This document shows, piece by piece, positions 19,423 through 28,389 of a stretch of 64,000 nucleotides of DNA (the stretch's first letter is position 1; every line of letters starts with the position of its first letter). Made by a program: the position numbers and the translations under genes. The DNA comes from Sphingobacteriales bacterium (GTDB lineage: Bacteria > Bacteroidota > Bacteroidia > Chitinophagales > JADIYW01): the NCBI GenBank assembly GCA_016721245.1, contig JADKIQ010000002.1, positions 431,219-495,218 on the forward strand, written 5' to 3'. Under the pieces are notes generated by a model. It was given only the letters and a program-made list of their open reading frames with translations, made no database searches and was not told the DNA's origin.

Positions 19423-20525
19423 TTGCCGTATTTGTTTGATAAATGGTTTGCAACTTTTTTCCAGTAAGCAAAAAAGGAAGGATAGTAGCCTGTGATTTCT
19501 TCTGCAATCCAGTCTCTGGGTTCTTCCGTACCGCTGTATCCGGTATTGAGCGGATGTTCTTTGTAATAACTGTTTTTGATGACGTAATTAGTTATTAAAG
19601 ATTTGAATGAGCCGACATATAGTTGTATATCCGGGATGTTTTTACTCAGGGATAATATAAAGTCTATACAGTTTTTACTGACCGGATATCGCGCAAAGAA
19701 ATCAGGTTCGAGTAAAAGAATTCTGTTGCCCGGTTCATCTTTATGCCATAAGGGATCGAGGTTGTAATAGTTGTAAATGAAGGTAGGCAGATTAGGATTT
19801 ATCTGAATGAATTCGCTTTCAGGTAAAGTGGTTTCCAGCATTATTGGCGTTGTATCAGATAAGACAAGCGGTGTTTCCATTTTTTCCAGTGCCTCATAGG
19901 ATTTATCAAGATACGTTTGCACCTGCTGTGTGTTGGTATATCGGTTGATGTTTTCCTGATTCGCGAAATATTTTTTACTGCTGTTGGCACCCGCCACCCA
20001 TTGCCAGCTGCAGGCATTACTTGCCCAGTCGCCATCCAGTAAGTGATAATACATCCATCGCGCGGGAAGGAGCCAGTGCGATTGTGCGCTATTGCAGACC
20101 AGCGAGGCAGTGTACATCCTGCAGTGATTGTGCATGTATCCGCTTTGATAGAGTTGATGAATAGCTGTATCAATACCTTCAATTCCGGTGGATGCATTTA
20201 AAACAGCTAATAGTATTTCATAATTAGAAACGGGTGTTTGTGCCTGTTTTATATCAGCACTTACGTCTCTTGTTTGCGCCACGCGTTGAAAATAATCACG
20301 CCAGCAAAGTTCTTTAACAAAAGATTCTATCTCCGGAATTGTATATCCTTTTGCCAGCACCCTTTCCAATACCTGTTTGGTGCTGATAACACCGCGTGAA
20401 ATGTAAGGCGATAAATACGTGACGGCTCCCTGCACATAGTTTCTGGTATGTCCGTATTGTACCGGATCTATCCGGTTTACTTGTTCAAGTATGGCTGTAT
20501 AGTCTGTGGTAAAATGCCGTTCCAT
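19419..20525 (-). CDS. Antenna-less photolyase FAD-binding domain protein with novel C-terminal part
   Basis: A 368-residue protein that begins directly in the photolyase FAD-binding domain (YVQGAVTYLSPYISRGVIST near residue 28, WRDYFQR, GYMHNHCRMYTASLVCNSAQ, then WASNACSWQWVAGANSSKKYF). The Rossmann-like antenna domain is missing from the N-terminus, and the upstream DNA does not encode it. After about residue 215 a roughly 150-residue part (GNRILLLEPDFFARYPVS, DIQLYVGSFKSL) follows that resembles a small alpha/beta domain. First gene of the operon. Role unknown; light-driven repair or signalling is the family expectation. Confidence 0.8.
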   Translation of the reverse strand: MERHFTTDYTAILEQVNRIDPVQYGHTRNYVQGAVTYLSPYISRGVISTKQVLERVLAKGYTIPEIESFVKELCWRDYFQRVAQTRDVSADIKQAQTPVSNYEILLAVLNASTGIEGIDTAIHQLYQSGYMHNHCRMYTASLVCNSAQSHWLLPARWMYYHLLDGDWASNACSWQWVAGANSSKKYFANQENINRYTNTQQVQTYLDKSYEALEKMETPLVLSDTTPIMLETTLPESEFIQINPNLPTFIYNYYNLDPLWHKDEPGNRILLLEPDFFARYPVSKNCIDFILSLSKNIPDIQLYVGSFKSLITNYVIKNSYYKEHPLNTGYSGTEEPRDWIAEEITGYYPSFFAYWKKVANHLSNKYGK

Positions 20526-21094
20526 TTATCGCTTGCTTATATTTTTCATTCAACTGAATGGATCACCGATTTATCTATGTATATGATTAATTTCGGGTTG
20601 TATGTCATGCTTATATTTTTCTGCTTGTAAAATTTAATTTGTTTGATATTGATTCTGTTTTGCAAAGTAGTTATATCAATTCAAATCTACGGTATCGGTA
20701 TATTTAAACATTTTGAATATAATTATCATCCTAACTTCAAATATTTAATTACACTAGTTTGATTAAAATAGGTTCATTTTTAGAAATGATAATAAGTCAT
20801 TATTTTTAATGATGAATAGTGTAATCGTTTGATCTATTGTGTTACGTTCATGATTTATAAATTGCTTCAGAAGTTTGTGAATTGATTTTGGAAATGTGCA
20901 TATTTGTTGGATTACCTTTAAAACAAGTGTTGCAAGTATTTGTTCAGGATATGTTTAATATTCGACTTTTAAGAACATAAAAAATATTTAATGAATTTGT
21001 TATAATAGTCTTTTTTATTACCTGAATTAGTGTTGTAATTATATTTCTTACTTCGAAACACTATTAATTGAATACTTGTTCAATTAAATATACC
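20526..21094. other. Long AT-rich intergenic region between photolyase operon and CPBP gene
   Basis: About 570 bp without a convincing gene. It is very AT-rich. On the minus strand TAGATTTG at 20682-20689 fits the Bacteroidota -7 box TAnnTTTG and could serve the photolyase operon with a leader of about 150 nt; no clear -33 box accompanies it. A 15-nt match to the CRISPR repeat lies at 20875-20889. I see no tRNA or terminator hairpin. Confidence 0.4.
20875..20889 (+). repeat. Solitary match to the 5' half of the CRISPR repeat
   Basis: TTGTGAATTGATTTT here is identical to positions 2-16 of the CRISPR repeat found 24.5 kb away. The identity ends there, and only scattered matches (GA, TGTG) follow. 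It may be chance in AT-rich DNA or a relic. Confidence 0.35.
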
Positions 21095-21871
21095 TTAAAA
21101 TAAGCCAGACCTCCATAACGCACAAATATCCATAGTGAGTGCTACTGTAACATGTACCAAAATACCCAGTAAAATGGAATTGGTATTCAAACTTAAAAAG
21201 CCCAATACACAGCCGGCAACAATGGCGCCCAGAGTTTCAGGCATGGGTTTGCCAAAATGTATCATGCAGTAGGGAACTACCGCAAACAATACAGAATAAT
21301 ATCCAAAGCGGTGTTTTAGGCCGTGCAGTAAAAATCCGCGGAAGAAAAATTCTATGGAAATAAACTGCAAAATGTAAATGATTTCCCACAGTAGAAAACT
21401 ACTTAGCTGCGCTTTGGAGCTGATGTGGTAAAACGGATATTTATGCAGGAATGCCGGAGTTTTGGAAATAATGAACACCACCGGTAGCATAAACGCAGTC
21501 AGCAGCAAATAAATCCATTTGTGTTTGGCAATGCCTTTCAGCTGAAACCCGTAATCGCTCAAATTTTCTTTTAAAACAAGTTTTACGATAAGTGCAGGAA
21601 ACACCAGAAATACCAGGATGCAATTTAAACCCCAGTTGAGTAAATTCTGCAGCTCGAAATCGTTGTTAAGCAGGGTAAGTTGCGCATATTTGCTGGCAGT
21701 GTTTTCTCCGAATATTCCTCTTATCAGTGCAAAGATTTCAGATGCGGAATCGTAGTATTCGGAAAAGACCAGCAGCACTGCCGCACTGATAAAAATCAGC
21801 GTCACTTTGCGGTCGATATTGATTTCGGGAAGGGAAAAATAGTCTTTGAAAGCAGTCAAAAGTTTATTCAT
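21095..21871 (-). CDS. CPBP family intramembrane glutamic protease
   Basis: A 258-residue polytopic membrane protein with about seven helices. The CPBP/Abi motif 1 appears as SIEFFFRGFLLHGL, one Glu then Arg where the usual form is EExxxR. Motif 2 is CMIHFGKPMPETLGAI, and a third His occurs in LGILVHVTVALTMD. These are the catalytic residues of Rce1-like intramembrane proteases. Substrate unknown. It is divergent from prs, sharing a 160-bp intergenic region. Confidence 0.83.
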   Translation of the reverse strand: MNKLLTAFKDYFSLPEINIDRKVTLIFISAAVLLVFSEYYDSASEIFALIRGIFGENTASKYAQLTLLNNDFELQNLLNWGLNCILVFLVFPALIVKLVLKENLSDYGFQLKGIAKHKWIYLLLTAFMLPVVFIISKTPAFLHKYPFYHISSKAQLSSFLLWEIIYILQFISIEFFFRGFLLHGLKHRFGYYSVLFAVVPYCMIHFGKPMPETLGAIVAGCVLGFLSLNTNSILLGILVHVTVALTMDICALWRSGLF

Positions 21872-22004
21872 GCTGTAAAATAAGCATAAATCTTTTTAGT
21901 ATCGGAAAAAGCAGCAAATAGCCGGATTACCGTAAATGGCTGTCCTCAAATTACCAAAATATAAATTCCGCTTGTTTTCATTTTTAGATTTGCCAATAAA
22001 AACG

Positions 22005-22012
22005 TATCTTTG
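22005..22012 (+). promoter_or_regulatory. Bacteroidota-type -7 box upstream of prs
   Basis: TATCTTTG matches TAnnTTTG exactly. Transcription would begin about 7 nt further on, leaving a leader of only about 14 nt before the GTG at 22033. This supports that GTG as the true start. No well-spaced -33 box was found. Confidence 0.5.
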
Positions 22013-22032
22013 CACCTCAAAATCAACGAAAA

Positions 22033-22974
22033 GTGGTAATTCCCGACTTAAAACTCATATCCGGCAGATGCACACAGTATCTTTCCACTAAAATAGCGGA
22101 AAGTTACGGACAGGATTTAACGCCTGTGGAAGTCATGCAGTTCAGCGACGGGGAGTTTGAACCGGTCATTACAGAAAGTATCCGCGGTTCTTATGTGTTT
22201 TGCATGCAAAGTACCTTTGCTCCGGCGGATAATCTGATGGAATTGTTGTTGTTAATTGACGCAGCAAAGCGTGCCTCTGCAGGTTATGTGGTGGCGGTGA
22301 TGCCTTATTTCGGACTGGCACGTCAGGACAGAAAAGACAAACCGCGTGTGGCCATCGGCGCAAAGCTGGTAGCCAATATGCTGGTAGCGGCAGGTGCTCA
22401 GCGTGTCATGACGATGGATTTACATTCTCCGCAGATTCAGGGCTTTTTTGATATTCCGGTGGATCATCTGGAAGCAGATGCTATTTTTATTCCCTACATG
22501 AAACAGCTGGGACTGGAAGATATGGTGTTTGCCTCTCCGGACGTTGGCGGTATCAAACGTGCCAGAAACTACGCACGACAATTTAACGCAGAGCTGGTCA
22601 TTTGCGACAAGCACAGAGCTAAAGCCAACGAAATTGAATCGATGCGTTTGATTGGAGATGTGACCGGCAAAAATGTAATTTTGGTAGATGACTTAATCGA
22701 TACAGGTGGTACGCTTTGTACAGCGGCCAATCTGATTATGGAAAAAGGAGCGAAGAGCGTGCGTGCATTGATTACACATCCGGTGTTATCAGGAAAAGCC
22801 TACGAAAAAATTGAAGGTTCTTCCTTAACGGAATTAGTGGTGTGTGATACCATACCGCTGAAACAGCAAAGTTCTAAAATTAAAGTGCTTTCGGTAGCGC
22901 CCTTGTTTGCAAGAGCTATCAGAAATGCACACGAGTATAAATCAATTAATTCATTATTCATTCAAAAAAAGTAA
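22033..22974 (+). CDS. prs: Ribose-phosphate pyrophosphokinase
   Basis: A 313-residue PRPP synthetase with a GTG start. Motifs: FSDGEFEP near residue 37, the ATP loop around YFGLARQDRKDK (residues 96-107), MTMDLHSPQIQGFFDIPVDHL with the catalytic His, and the PRPP loop NVILVDDLIDTGGTLC near residue 215. It makes PRPP from ribose 5-phosphate and ATP for nucleotide, His and Trp synthesis. It is 5 bp ahead of rplY. Length and motifs are those of the housekeeping enzyme, unlike the second PRPP-synthetase-like gene at 61196-62072. Confidence 0.96.
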   Translation: MVIPDLKLISGRCTQYLSTKIAESYGQDLTPVEVMQFSDGEFEPVITESIRGSYVFCMQSTFAPADNLMELLLLIDAAKRASAGYVVAVMPYFGLARQDRKDKPRVAIGAKLVANMLVAAGAQRVMTMDLHSPQIQGFFDIPVDHLEADAIFIPYMKQLGLEDMVFASPDVGGIKRARNYARQFNAELVICDKHRAKANEIESMRLIGDVTGKNVILVDDLIDTGGTLCTAANLIMEKGAKSVRALITHPVLSGKAYEKIEGSSLTELVVCDTIPLKQQSSKIKVLSVAPLFARAIRNAHEYKSINSLFIQKK

Positions 22975-22979
22975 TTTTT

Positions 22980-23579
22980 ATGCAAACCATTACCATTAGC
23001 GGAAAAGCAAGAACAAGCGTAGGAAAAGTAGCCACCAAGGCAGACAGAGCTGCAGGCAACATTCCTTGCGTGATGTATGCGGGAAACGAGGTGGTACACT
23101 TCACTTCAACTCTGTCAGAGTTGAGAGGAATCCTGTACACGCCGAAATTTTTCAAAGCCATCTTAAACATTGACGGCACAACACACGAAGCGTTGTTGAA
23201 GGACGTACAGGCACATCCTATCACAGAAGAGATTCGTCACGTAGATTTTCACAAACTGACACCGGGTGTTCCCGTTATCGTTGAAATTCCAATCAAAGTG
23301 GTTGGTTCTTCTCCGGGTGTTAAAGAAGGTGGTAAATTATTAGTGAAAGTGAGAAAGGTGAAAGTTAAAACGATACCTGAAAACTTAAAAGACACCATCG
23401 AAGTGGATATTACTCCATTGAAACTGGGTCAGTCTTTTAAAGTAAGAGACATCAAGGAGCCAAACTTTGAAATTTTAAACTCCATGTCTATTCCTTTGGT
23501 TTCAGTAGAGATTACAAGAGCATTGAAATCTGCTGCTACAGATGCTGCAAAAGCAGAAGCATCAGCTAAGAAAAAATAG
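22980..23579 (+). CDS. rplY: 50S ribosomal protein L25/general stress protein Ctc
   Basis: A 199-residue long-form L25 (TL5/CTC type). The N-terminal domain binds 5S rRNA (ITISGKARTSVGKVATKADR, IPCVMYAGNEVVHF), and the C-terminal beta domain has HVDFHKLTPGVPVIVEIPIK and an Ala/Lys-rich tail. It follows prs directly, a classic prs-rplY(-pth) order. A strong terminator ends the unit 22 bp downstream. Confidence 0.94.
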   Translation: MQTITISGKARTSVGKVATKADRAAGNIPCVMYAGNEVVHFTSTLSELRGILYTPKFFKAILNIDGTTHEALLKDVQAHPITEEIRHVDFHKLTPGVPVIVEIPIKVVGSSPGVKEGGKLLVKVRKVKVKTIPENLKDTIEVDITPLKLGQSFKVRDIKEPNFEILNSMSIPLVSVEITRALKSAATDAAKAEASAKKK

Positions 23580-23600
23580 TCAATGACGATTGATTGTGTA

Positions 23601-23630
23601 AGGTCGGAGTGCAAACTCCGGCCTTTTTTT
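23601..23630 (+). terminator. Rho-independent terminator of prs-rplY
   Basis: AGGTCGGAGT at 23601-23610 pairs with ACTCCGGCCT at 23615-23624 (10 bp, one G-U), loop GCAA, followed by a run of T to 23630. Confidence 0.9.
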
Positions 23631-23687
23631 GTTTATATGTTGAACTGTTTGTGGATGAATTGCTTATGATTTTTGTAACGACATCAT

Positions 23688-23695
23688 TATATTTG
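23688..23695 (+). promoter_or_regulatory. Bacteroidota-type -7 box of the metalloprotease gene
   Basis: TATATTTG matches TAnnTTTG and lies 23 bp before the ATG at 23719, downstream of the prs-rplY terminator. This indicates the protease has its own promoter. Confidence 0.5.
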
Positions 23696-23718
23696 TATAA
23701 CGTAACCAAAATCACCAA

Positions 23719-26700
23719 ATGAAATACTTTATCTCGTTGCTGTTTAGTATAGCAATACTAAATGGTTTTTCTGCTAATCCTTTATGGCAGAATATTAGTT
23801 CCAAGCAAGTTCAGGTTGCAGGAGAACGCAAAATTATTCCACAGAAAGGTGCTGTATTACAATTAGACGATGCCGCGTTTCGTTTCTTGCAACATAGCAT
23901 TCCTGCAGAACAAAGCGGTCGCCATATAATAATGTCGCTGCCTTTGCCGGATGGTTCTCTTGCGGATTTCCGTGTATTTGAACGTACCTGCATGGATCAA
24001 GGTTTGGCCGACAGATATCCGATGATTAAAACGTATCAGGCTATCAGCGTCGATCATCCTTCCATCACAGCAAAGCTGGATTACACTCCGTTTGGTTTTC
24101 ATGCCATGGTATTTAGCAACGAAGGGGTTTATTTTATCGACCCGTATACCAATGTGAATACCGGTTTTTATAACTGTTATTATAAGAAAAATTATGTTCG
24201 TACCAACATGGAGTATTCTGTTTGCGGAACTAAAACAGCCACAGATATTGATGAAAATGATCCAGCCGCTGCCAATCGCTTAATTGGTATAAATCCAGGT
24301 GCAACGAATGTTGTTTTGGATAGCAAGATTCGTACATTCCGCCTGGCATTGGCTTGTACCATTGAGTATGCAGCCGCAGTTGGAGGGCCATCACCCACTA
24401 AAGCAACTGTTTTGGCGGCCATGGTCACTTCGCTGAACAGAGTAAACGGAGTATATGAAAAAGAATTGTCTATTCATATGAACCTCGTTCCCAACAATGA
24501 TACATTAATTTTTATTACCAGCGATAGTTATACTAATAATAATGGGTTTACAATGCTTGGTCAAAATACGACTGTTTTAAATGCGAGAATAGGCAGTGCA
24601 AATTATGATATCGGTCACGTATTCAGTACGGGTGGTGGCGGAGTTGCCGGCTTGGGTGTTGTATGTTCGGTGGATAAAGCAGAAGGAGTTACCGGTTTGT
24701 CAAACCCGGTAGGTGACTCGTATGATATAGATTACGTGGCTCACGAAATGGGACATCAGTATGGAGGAAATCATACCTTTAATGGAAATACTGGCTCTTG
24801 CTCGGGGAACAGAAATTCTTCTACAGCTTATGAAGTCGGAAGCGGAACGACTATCATGGCATATGCAGGAATTTGCACCGGCAATAATCCTCAACAAAAT
24901 TCTGATGCTTATTTTCACAGGGTAAGTCTTCAGGAAATATTTAATTACATAAGTACAACTTCATGTGCAGTAGAATCAACGCATTCTGCTACTCCGACCG
25001 TTACCGAATTTACAAATACATATAATATTCCATATAAAACAAGTTTTGAAATCAGCGCATTTGCTACGAGTGGTAACAGTAATCCGATTTCATATTGCTG
25101 GGAAGAATATGATTTAGGACCTGCTGGTAACTGGAATGCTACTAATAATACAGCAGCACCAATTTTCCGTTCTTTTAATCCAACTGAATCAAATACAAGA
25201 GTATTCCCAAGGTGGGATAGTCTGATAAATAATAATATAAAATATTTAGGTGAAATATTGCCGGAAACAACCAGAAATGTAAAATTTAGATGTACCGTAA
25301 GAGGTATTGACAATAATGGCTATGGGGTATTTAATGCACCAGAGAATCAACTTATGATTAAATCAGTAACAACAACAACATTATTCAGAGTAAACAGTCA
25401 GGCAACCGCTACTACTATAACCGGAAATAGTAATCAAACCATTACTTGGGATGTAGCGGGAACAACGGCTGCCCCGGTTTCATGTGCGAATGTGAATATT
25501 TATTTGTCGCTGGATAGTGCCAGAACTTTCCCGTATTTATTAGCATCTAATACACCCAACGACGGCACCGAGAGTGTACAGATACCAAATGTGGCAACTA
25601 ACAATGCTTCAGCCCGTATAAAAGTGAAAGGCAGTGGCAATGTATTTTTTGATTTAAATGATGGCTGGATAAGAATCAATCAGGCTGTAGCTGCTAACTT
25701 CACAGTGAATAATACTGCAGTTTGCGAAGGAAGCAGTATTACGTTTACCAATGCTTCAATGGGTAGTCCGGACTCTGTAAGATGGACAATAAACGGCGGT
25801 TCACCTGTAACTTCTAATTCATCAACAACCGTAAACTCTGTCTTTAATACACCGGGAAATTTTACAGTTAGTTTAATTGTGTATAAAACAGGAATTGCAA
25901 GTACCCCTTATACAACGAATATTACGGTGACTCCTAAAAAAGTAACAGACATCAGCAGAGTAATATGTGAAGGTGAAAGTGTTACGGTGGGTACGGATGT
26001 ATTTACGGAAAATGGAGATTACACCACACATTTACAAACCTCAGCAGGCTGCGATAGTACGGTGAATTTAGCACTGACAGTAAATCCTAAAAAAGTAACG
26101 GACATCAGCAGAGTAATATGTGAAGGTGAAAGTGTTACGGTGGGTACTGAGGTGTTTACGGCTAATGGAGACTATACTACACGTTTACAAACCTCAGCGG
26201 GCTGTGATAGCACGGTGAATTTAGCACTGACAGTAAATCCTAAAAAGGTAACGGATATTGTGAGAGTAATTTGTGAAGGTGAAAGCGTAACGGTGGGTAC
26301 TGAGGTGTTTACGACAAACGGAAATTACACCACACACTTGCAAACTTCAAAAGGCTGTGACAGCACGGTGAATTTAGCACTGACAGTAAATCCTAAAAAG
26401 GTAACGGATATTGTGAGAGTAATTTGTGAAGGTGAAAGCGTAACGGTGGGTACTGAGGTGTTTACGACAAACGGAAATTACACCACACACTTGCAAACTT
26501 CAAAAGGCTGTGACAGCACGGTGAATTTAGCACTGACAGTAAATCCTAAAAAGGTAACGGATATTGTGAGAGTAATTTGTGAAGGTGAAAGCGTAACGGT
26601 GGGTACTGAGGTGTTTACGGCTAATGGAAATTACACCACACACTTGCAAACTTCAAAAGGCTGTGACAGCACGGTGAATTTAGCACTGACAGTAAATCCT

Positions 26701-27801
26701 AAAAAGGTAACGGATATTGTGAGAGTAATTTGTGAAGGTGAAAGCGTAACGGTAGGTACTGAGGTGTTTACGGCTAATGGAGACTATACCACACATTTAC
26801 AAACCTCAGCGGGCTGTGATAGTACGGTGAATTTAGCACTGACAGTAAATCCTAAAAAGGTAACGGATATTGTGAGAGTAATTTGTGAAGGTGAAAGCGT
26901 AACGGTAGGTACTGAGGTGTTTACGGCTAATGGAGACTATACCACACATTTACAAACCTCAGCGGGCTGTGATAGTACGGTGAATTTAGCATTGACAGTA
27001 AATCCTAAAAAAGTAACGGACATCAGCAGAGAAATATGTGAAGGTGAAAGTGTAACGGTGGGTACGGATGTATTTACGGCAAACGGAAATTATACCACAC
27101 ACTTGCAAACTTCAAAAGGTTGCGACAGTACGGTGAATTTAGCACTGACAGTAAATCCTAAAAAAGTAACGGACATCAGCAGAATAATATGTGAAGGTGA
27201 AAGTGTAACGGTGGGTACGGATGTATTTACGGCTAATGGAGACTATACCACACATTTACAAACTTCAGCGGGCTGCGATAGCACGGTGAATTTAGCACTG
27301 ACAGTAAATCAAGTACCATCTACTCCTGCTATTACTCAAAGTAATGATACCTTATACAGTAATGTAATTATTGCAGGTGCTAACTATTCTTGGTATAAAG
27401 CTGCGGTGTTAGTAGCAACAACTACTGTTCCTTATTATAAGTTTGCCAGCCAGGGAACGTACACATTGAAAATCACTAACAGTGATTGTGAGTCTCCGTT
27501 GTCAGCATCTTTTAATACCGTATCTACCGGTATTAAAAACAATAAACTGGATGTGGTATTCTCTGTTGTCCCCAATCCAAATAACGGACAGTTTGAGTTG
27601 AAGATAAGCGCTGCAAAAAATGAAACATATCAGATATTGATGTACAATGTAGCCGGACAGGAAATCAGAAAAGAAGATATGTCGCTGCAAAGAGGGGTGA
27701 ATGTAAAACAATTTCATTTTGATGCAATTGAGAAAGGAATGTACTTCATTTCATTGATTGGAAAAGACGGTGTCATCACTCAAAATATTATAGTTCAATA
27801 A
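23719..27801 (+). CDS. Secreted reprolysin-like metalloprotease with tandem repeats and T9SS sorting domain
   Basis: A 1360-residue secreted protein. The signal peptide (MKYFISLLFSIAILNGFSA) is followed by a propeptide and a catalytic domain with HEMGHQYGGNH at residues 342-352, an HExxHxxGxxH zinc site with downstream Met-turn candidate TTIMAYAG. A Bacteroidota adamalysin-like C-terminal region and a PKD-like segment (FTVNNTAVCEGSSITFTNAS) follow. Then come nine near-identical 51-residue repeats (KKVTDI...CEGESVTVG...TSAGCDSTVNLALTVN), each with two Cys. The end (VVPNPNNGQFELKI ... MYFISLIGKDG) is a type A T9SS sorting domain. Likely cell-surface or released protease. Confidence 0.9.
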   Translation: MKYFISLLFSIAILNGFSANPLWQNISSKQVQVAGERKIIPQKGAVLQLDDAAFRFLQHSIPAEQSGRHIIMSLPLPDGSLADFRVFERTCMDQGLADRYPMIKTYQAISVDHPSITAKLDYTPFGFHAMVFSNEGVYFIDPYTNVNTGFYNCYYKKNYVRTNMEYSVCGTKTATDIDENDPAAANRLIGINPGATNVVLDSKIRTFRLALACTIEYAAAVGGPSPTKATVLAAMVTSLNRVNGVYEKELSIHMNLVPNNDTLIFITSDSYTNNNGFTMLGQNTTVLNARIGSANYDIGHVFSTGGGGVAGLGVVCSVDKAEGVTGLSNPVGDSYDIDYVAHEMGHQYGGNHTFNGNTGSCSGNRNSSTAYEVGSGTTIMAYAGICTGNNPQQNSDAYFHRVSLQEIFNYISTTSCAVESTHSATPTVTEFTNTYNIPYKTSFEISAFATSGNSNPISYCWEEYDLGPAGNWNATNNTAAPIFRSFNPTESNTRVFPRWDSLINNNIKYLGEILPETTRNVKFRCTVRGIDNNGYGVFNAPENQLMIKSVTTTTLFRVNSQATATTITGNSNQTITWDVAGTTAAPVSCANVNIYLSLDSARTFPYLLASNTPNDGTESVQIPNVATNNASARIKVKGSGNVFFDLNDGWIRINQAVAANFTVNNTAVCEGSSITFTNASMGSPDSVRWTINGGSPVTSNSSTTVNSVFNTPGNFTVSLIVYKTGIASTPYTTNITVTPKKVTDISRVICEGESVTVGTDVFTENGDYTTHLQTSAGCDSTVNLALTVNPKKVTDISRVICEGESVTVGTEVFTANGDYTTRLQTSAGCDSTVNLALTVNPKKVTDIVRVICEGESVTVGTEVFTTNGNYTTHLQTSKGCDSTVNLALTVNPKKVTDIVRVICEGESVTVGTEVFTTNGNYTTHLQTSKGCDSTVNLALTVNPKKVTDIVRVICEGESVTVGTEVFTANGNYTTHLQTSKGCDSTVNLALTVNPKKVTDIVRVICEGESVTVGTEVFTANGDYTTHLQTSAGCDSTVNLALTVNPKKVTDIVRVICEGESVTVGTEVFTANGDYTTHLQTSAGCDSTVNLALTVNPKKVTDISREICEGESVTVGTDVFTANGNYTTHLQTSKGCDSTVNLALTVNPKKVTDISRIICEGESVTVGTDVFTANGDYTTHLQTSAGCDSTVNLALTVNQVPSTPAITQSNDTLYSNVIIAGANYSWYKAAVLVATTTVPYYKFASQGTYTLKITNSDCESPLSASFNTVSTGIKNNKLDVVFSVVPNPNNGQFELKISAAKNETYQILMYNVAGQEIRKEDMSLQRGVNVKQFHFDAIEKGMYFISLIGKDGVITQNIIVQ
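25936..27312 (+). repeat. Nine tandem 153-bp coding repeats in the metalloprotease gene
   Basis: Nine in-frame units of 153 bp (51 codons) run without gaps. Units 3 and 4 are almost identical at DNA level, and units 6 and 7 also. The outer units 1, 2, 8 and 9 share DISR instead of DIVR near the unit start. Variation is confined to a few codons (DV/EV, GDY/GNY, SAGC/SKGC). The pattern suggests recent unequal recombination. Confidence 0.95.
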
Positions 27802-27808
27802 GATTTAA

Positions 27809-28375
27809 ATGTCAAAATATCTAATCGTCGGACTTGGTAACATCGGAAAGGAGTATGAGCATACGCGTCATAATATTGGCTTTGACGTAGCTGATGCTTT
27901 GTGCAAAGAATTGAATGGCACGTTTGAATTGGGAAGACTGGCGGTGTATGCAAAAGCATCTTTTAAAGGAAAACAACTGCATATCATCAAGCCGACCACT
28001 TACATGAATCTAAGCGGGAAGGCTATAAAATACTGGATGAATGAATGGAAGATTCCGGTGGAAAACATTTTTGTTATCGTTGATGACCTGGCCTTGCCAT
28101 TCGGTCAGCTGCGGGTGCGCGGCAAAGGCAGCGACGCAGGGCACAACGGATTAAAATCTATTCAGGAGGAATTGATGACGCAGGAGTATCCACGATTGAA
28201 ATTTGGCATTGGTAATGATTTTCCAAAAGGAAAACAAGTAGACTTTGTATTAGGGAAATGGAATCCCAGTCAGGAAATAGAATTGCAGGAAAGAATAGCC
28301 GTTGGCGTGGAAATCGTAAAAGCTTTTTGTGTTACAGGATTAGCCAACACCATGAATTTATTCAATAATAAATAA
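27809..28375 (+). CDS. pth: Peptidyl-tRNA hydrolase
   Basis: A 188-residue Pth enzyme. The start MSKYLIVGLGNIGKEYEHTRHNIGF contains the catalytic His (HNIGF). Further motifs are KPTTYMNLSGKA, VIVDDLALPFGQLRVRGKGSDAGHNGLKSI and FGIGNDFPKGKQVDFVLGKW. It recycles peptidyl-tRNAs released during translation. It is separated from prs-rplY by the 4-kb protease gene and lies 7 bp after it. Confidence 0.95.
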   Translation: MSKYLIVGLGNIGKEYEHTRHNIGFDVADALCKELNGTFELGRLAVYAKASFKGKQLHIIKPTTYMNLSGKAIKYWMNEWKIPVENIFVIVDDLALPFGQLRVRGKGSDAGHNGLKSIQEELMTQEYPRLKFGIGNDFPKGKQVDFVLGKWNPSQEIELQERIAVGVEIVKAFCVTGLANTMNLFNNK

Positions 28376-28389
28376 CCTCAGAAAAGACA

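Noticed and set aside
19841..20197. 118-codon frame within the antenna-less photolyase gene
   Set aside because: Same strand, different frame, entirely inside a recognised FAD-binding domain.
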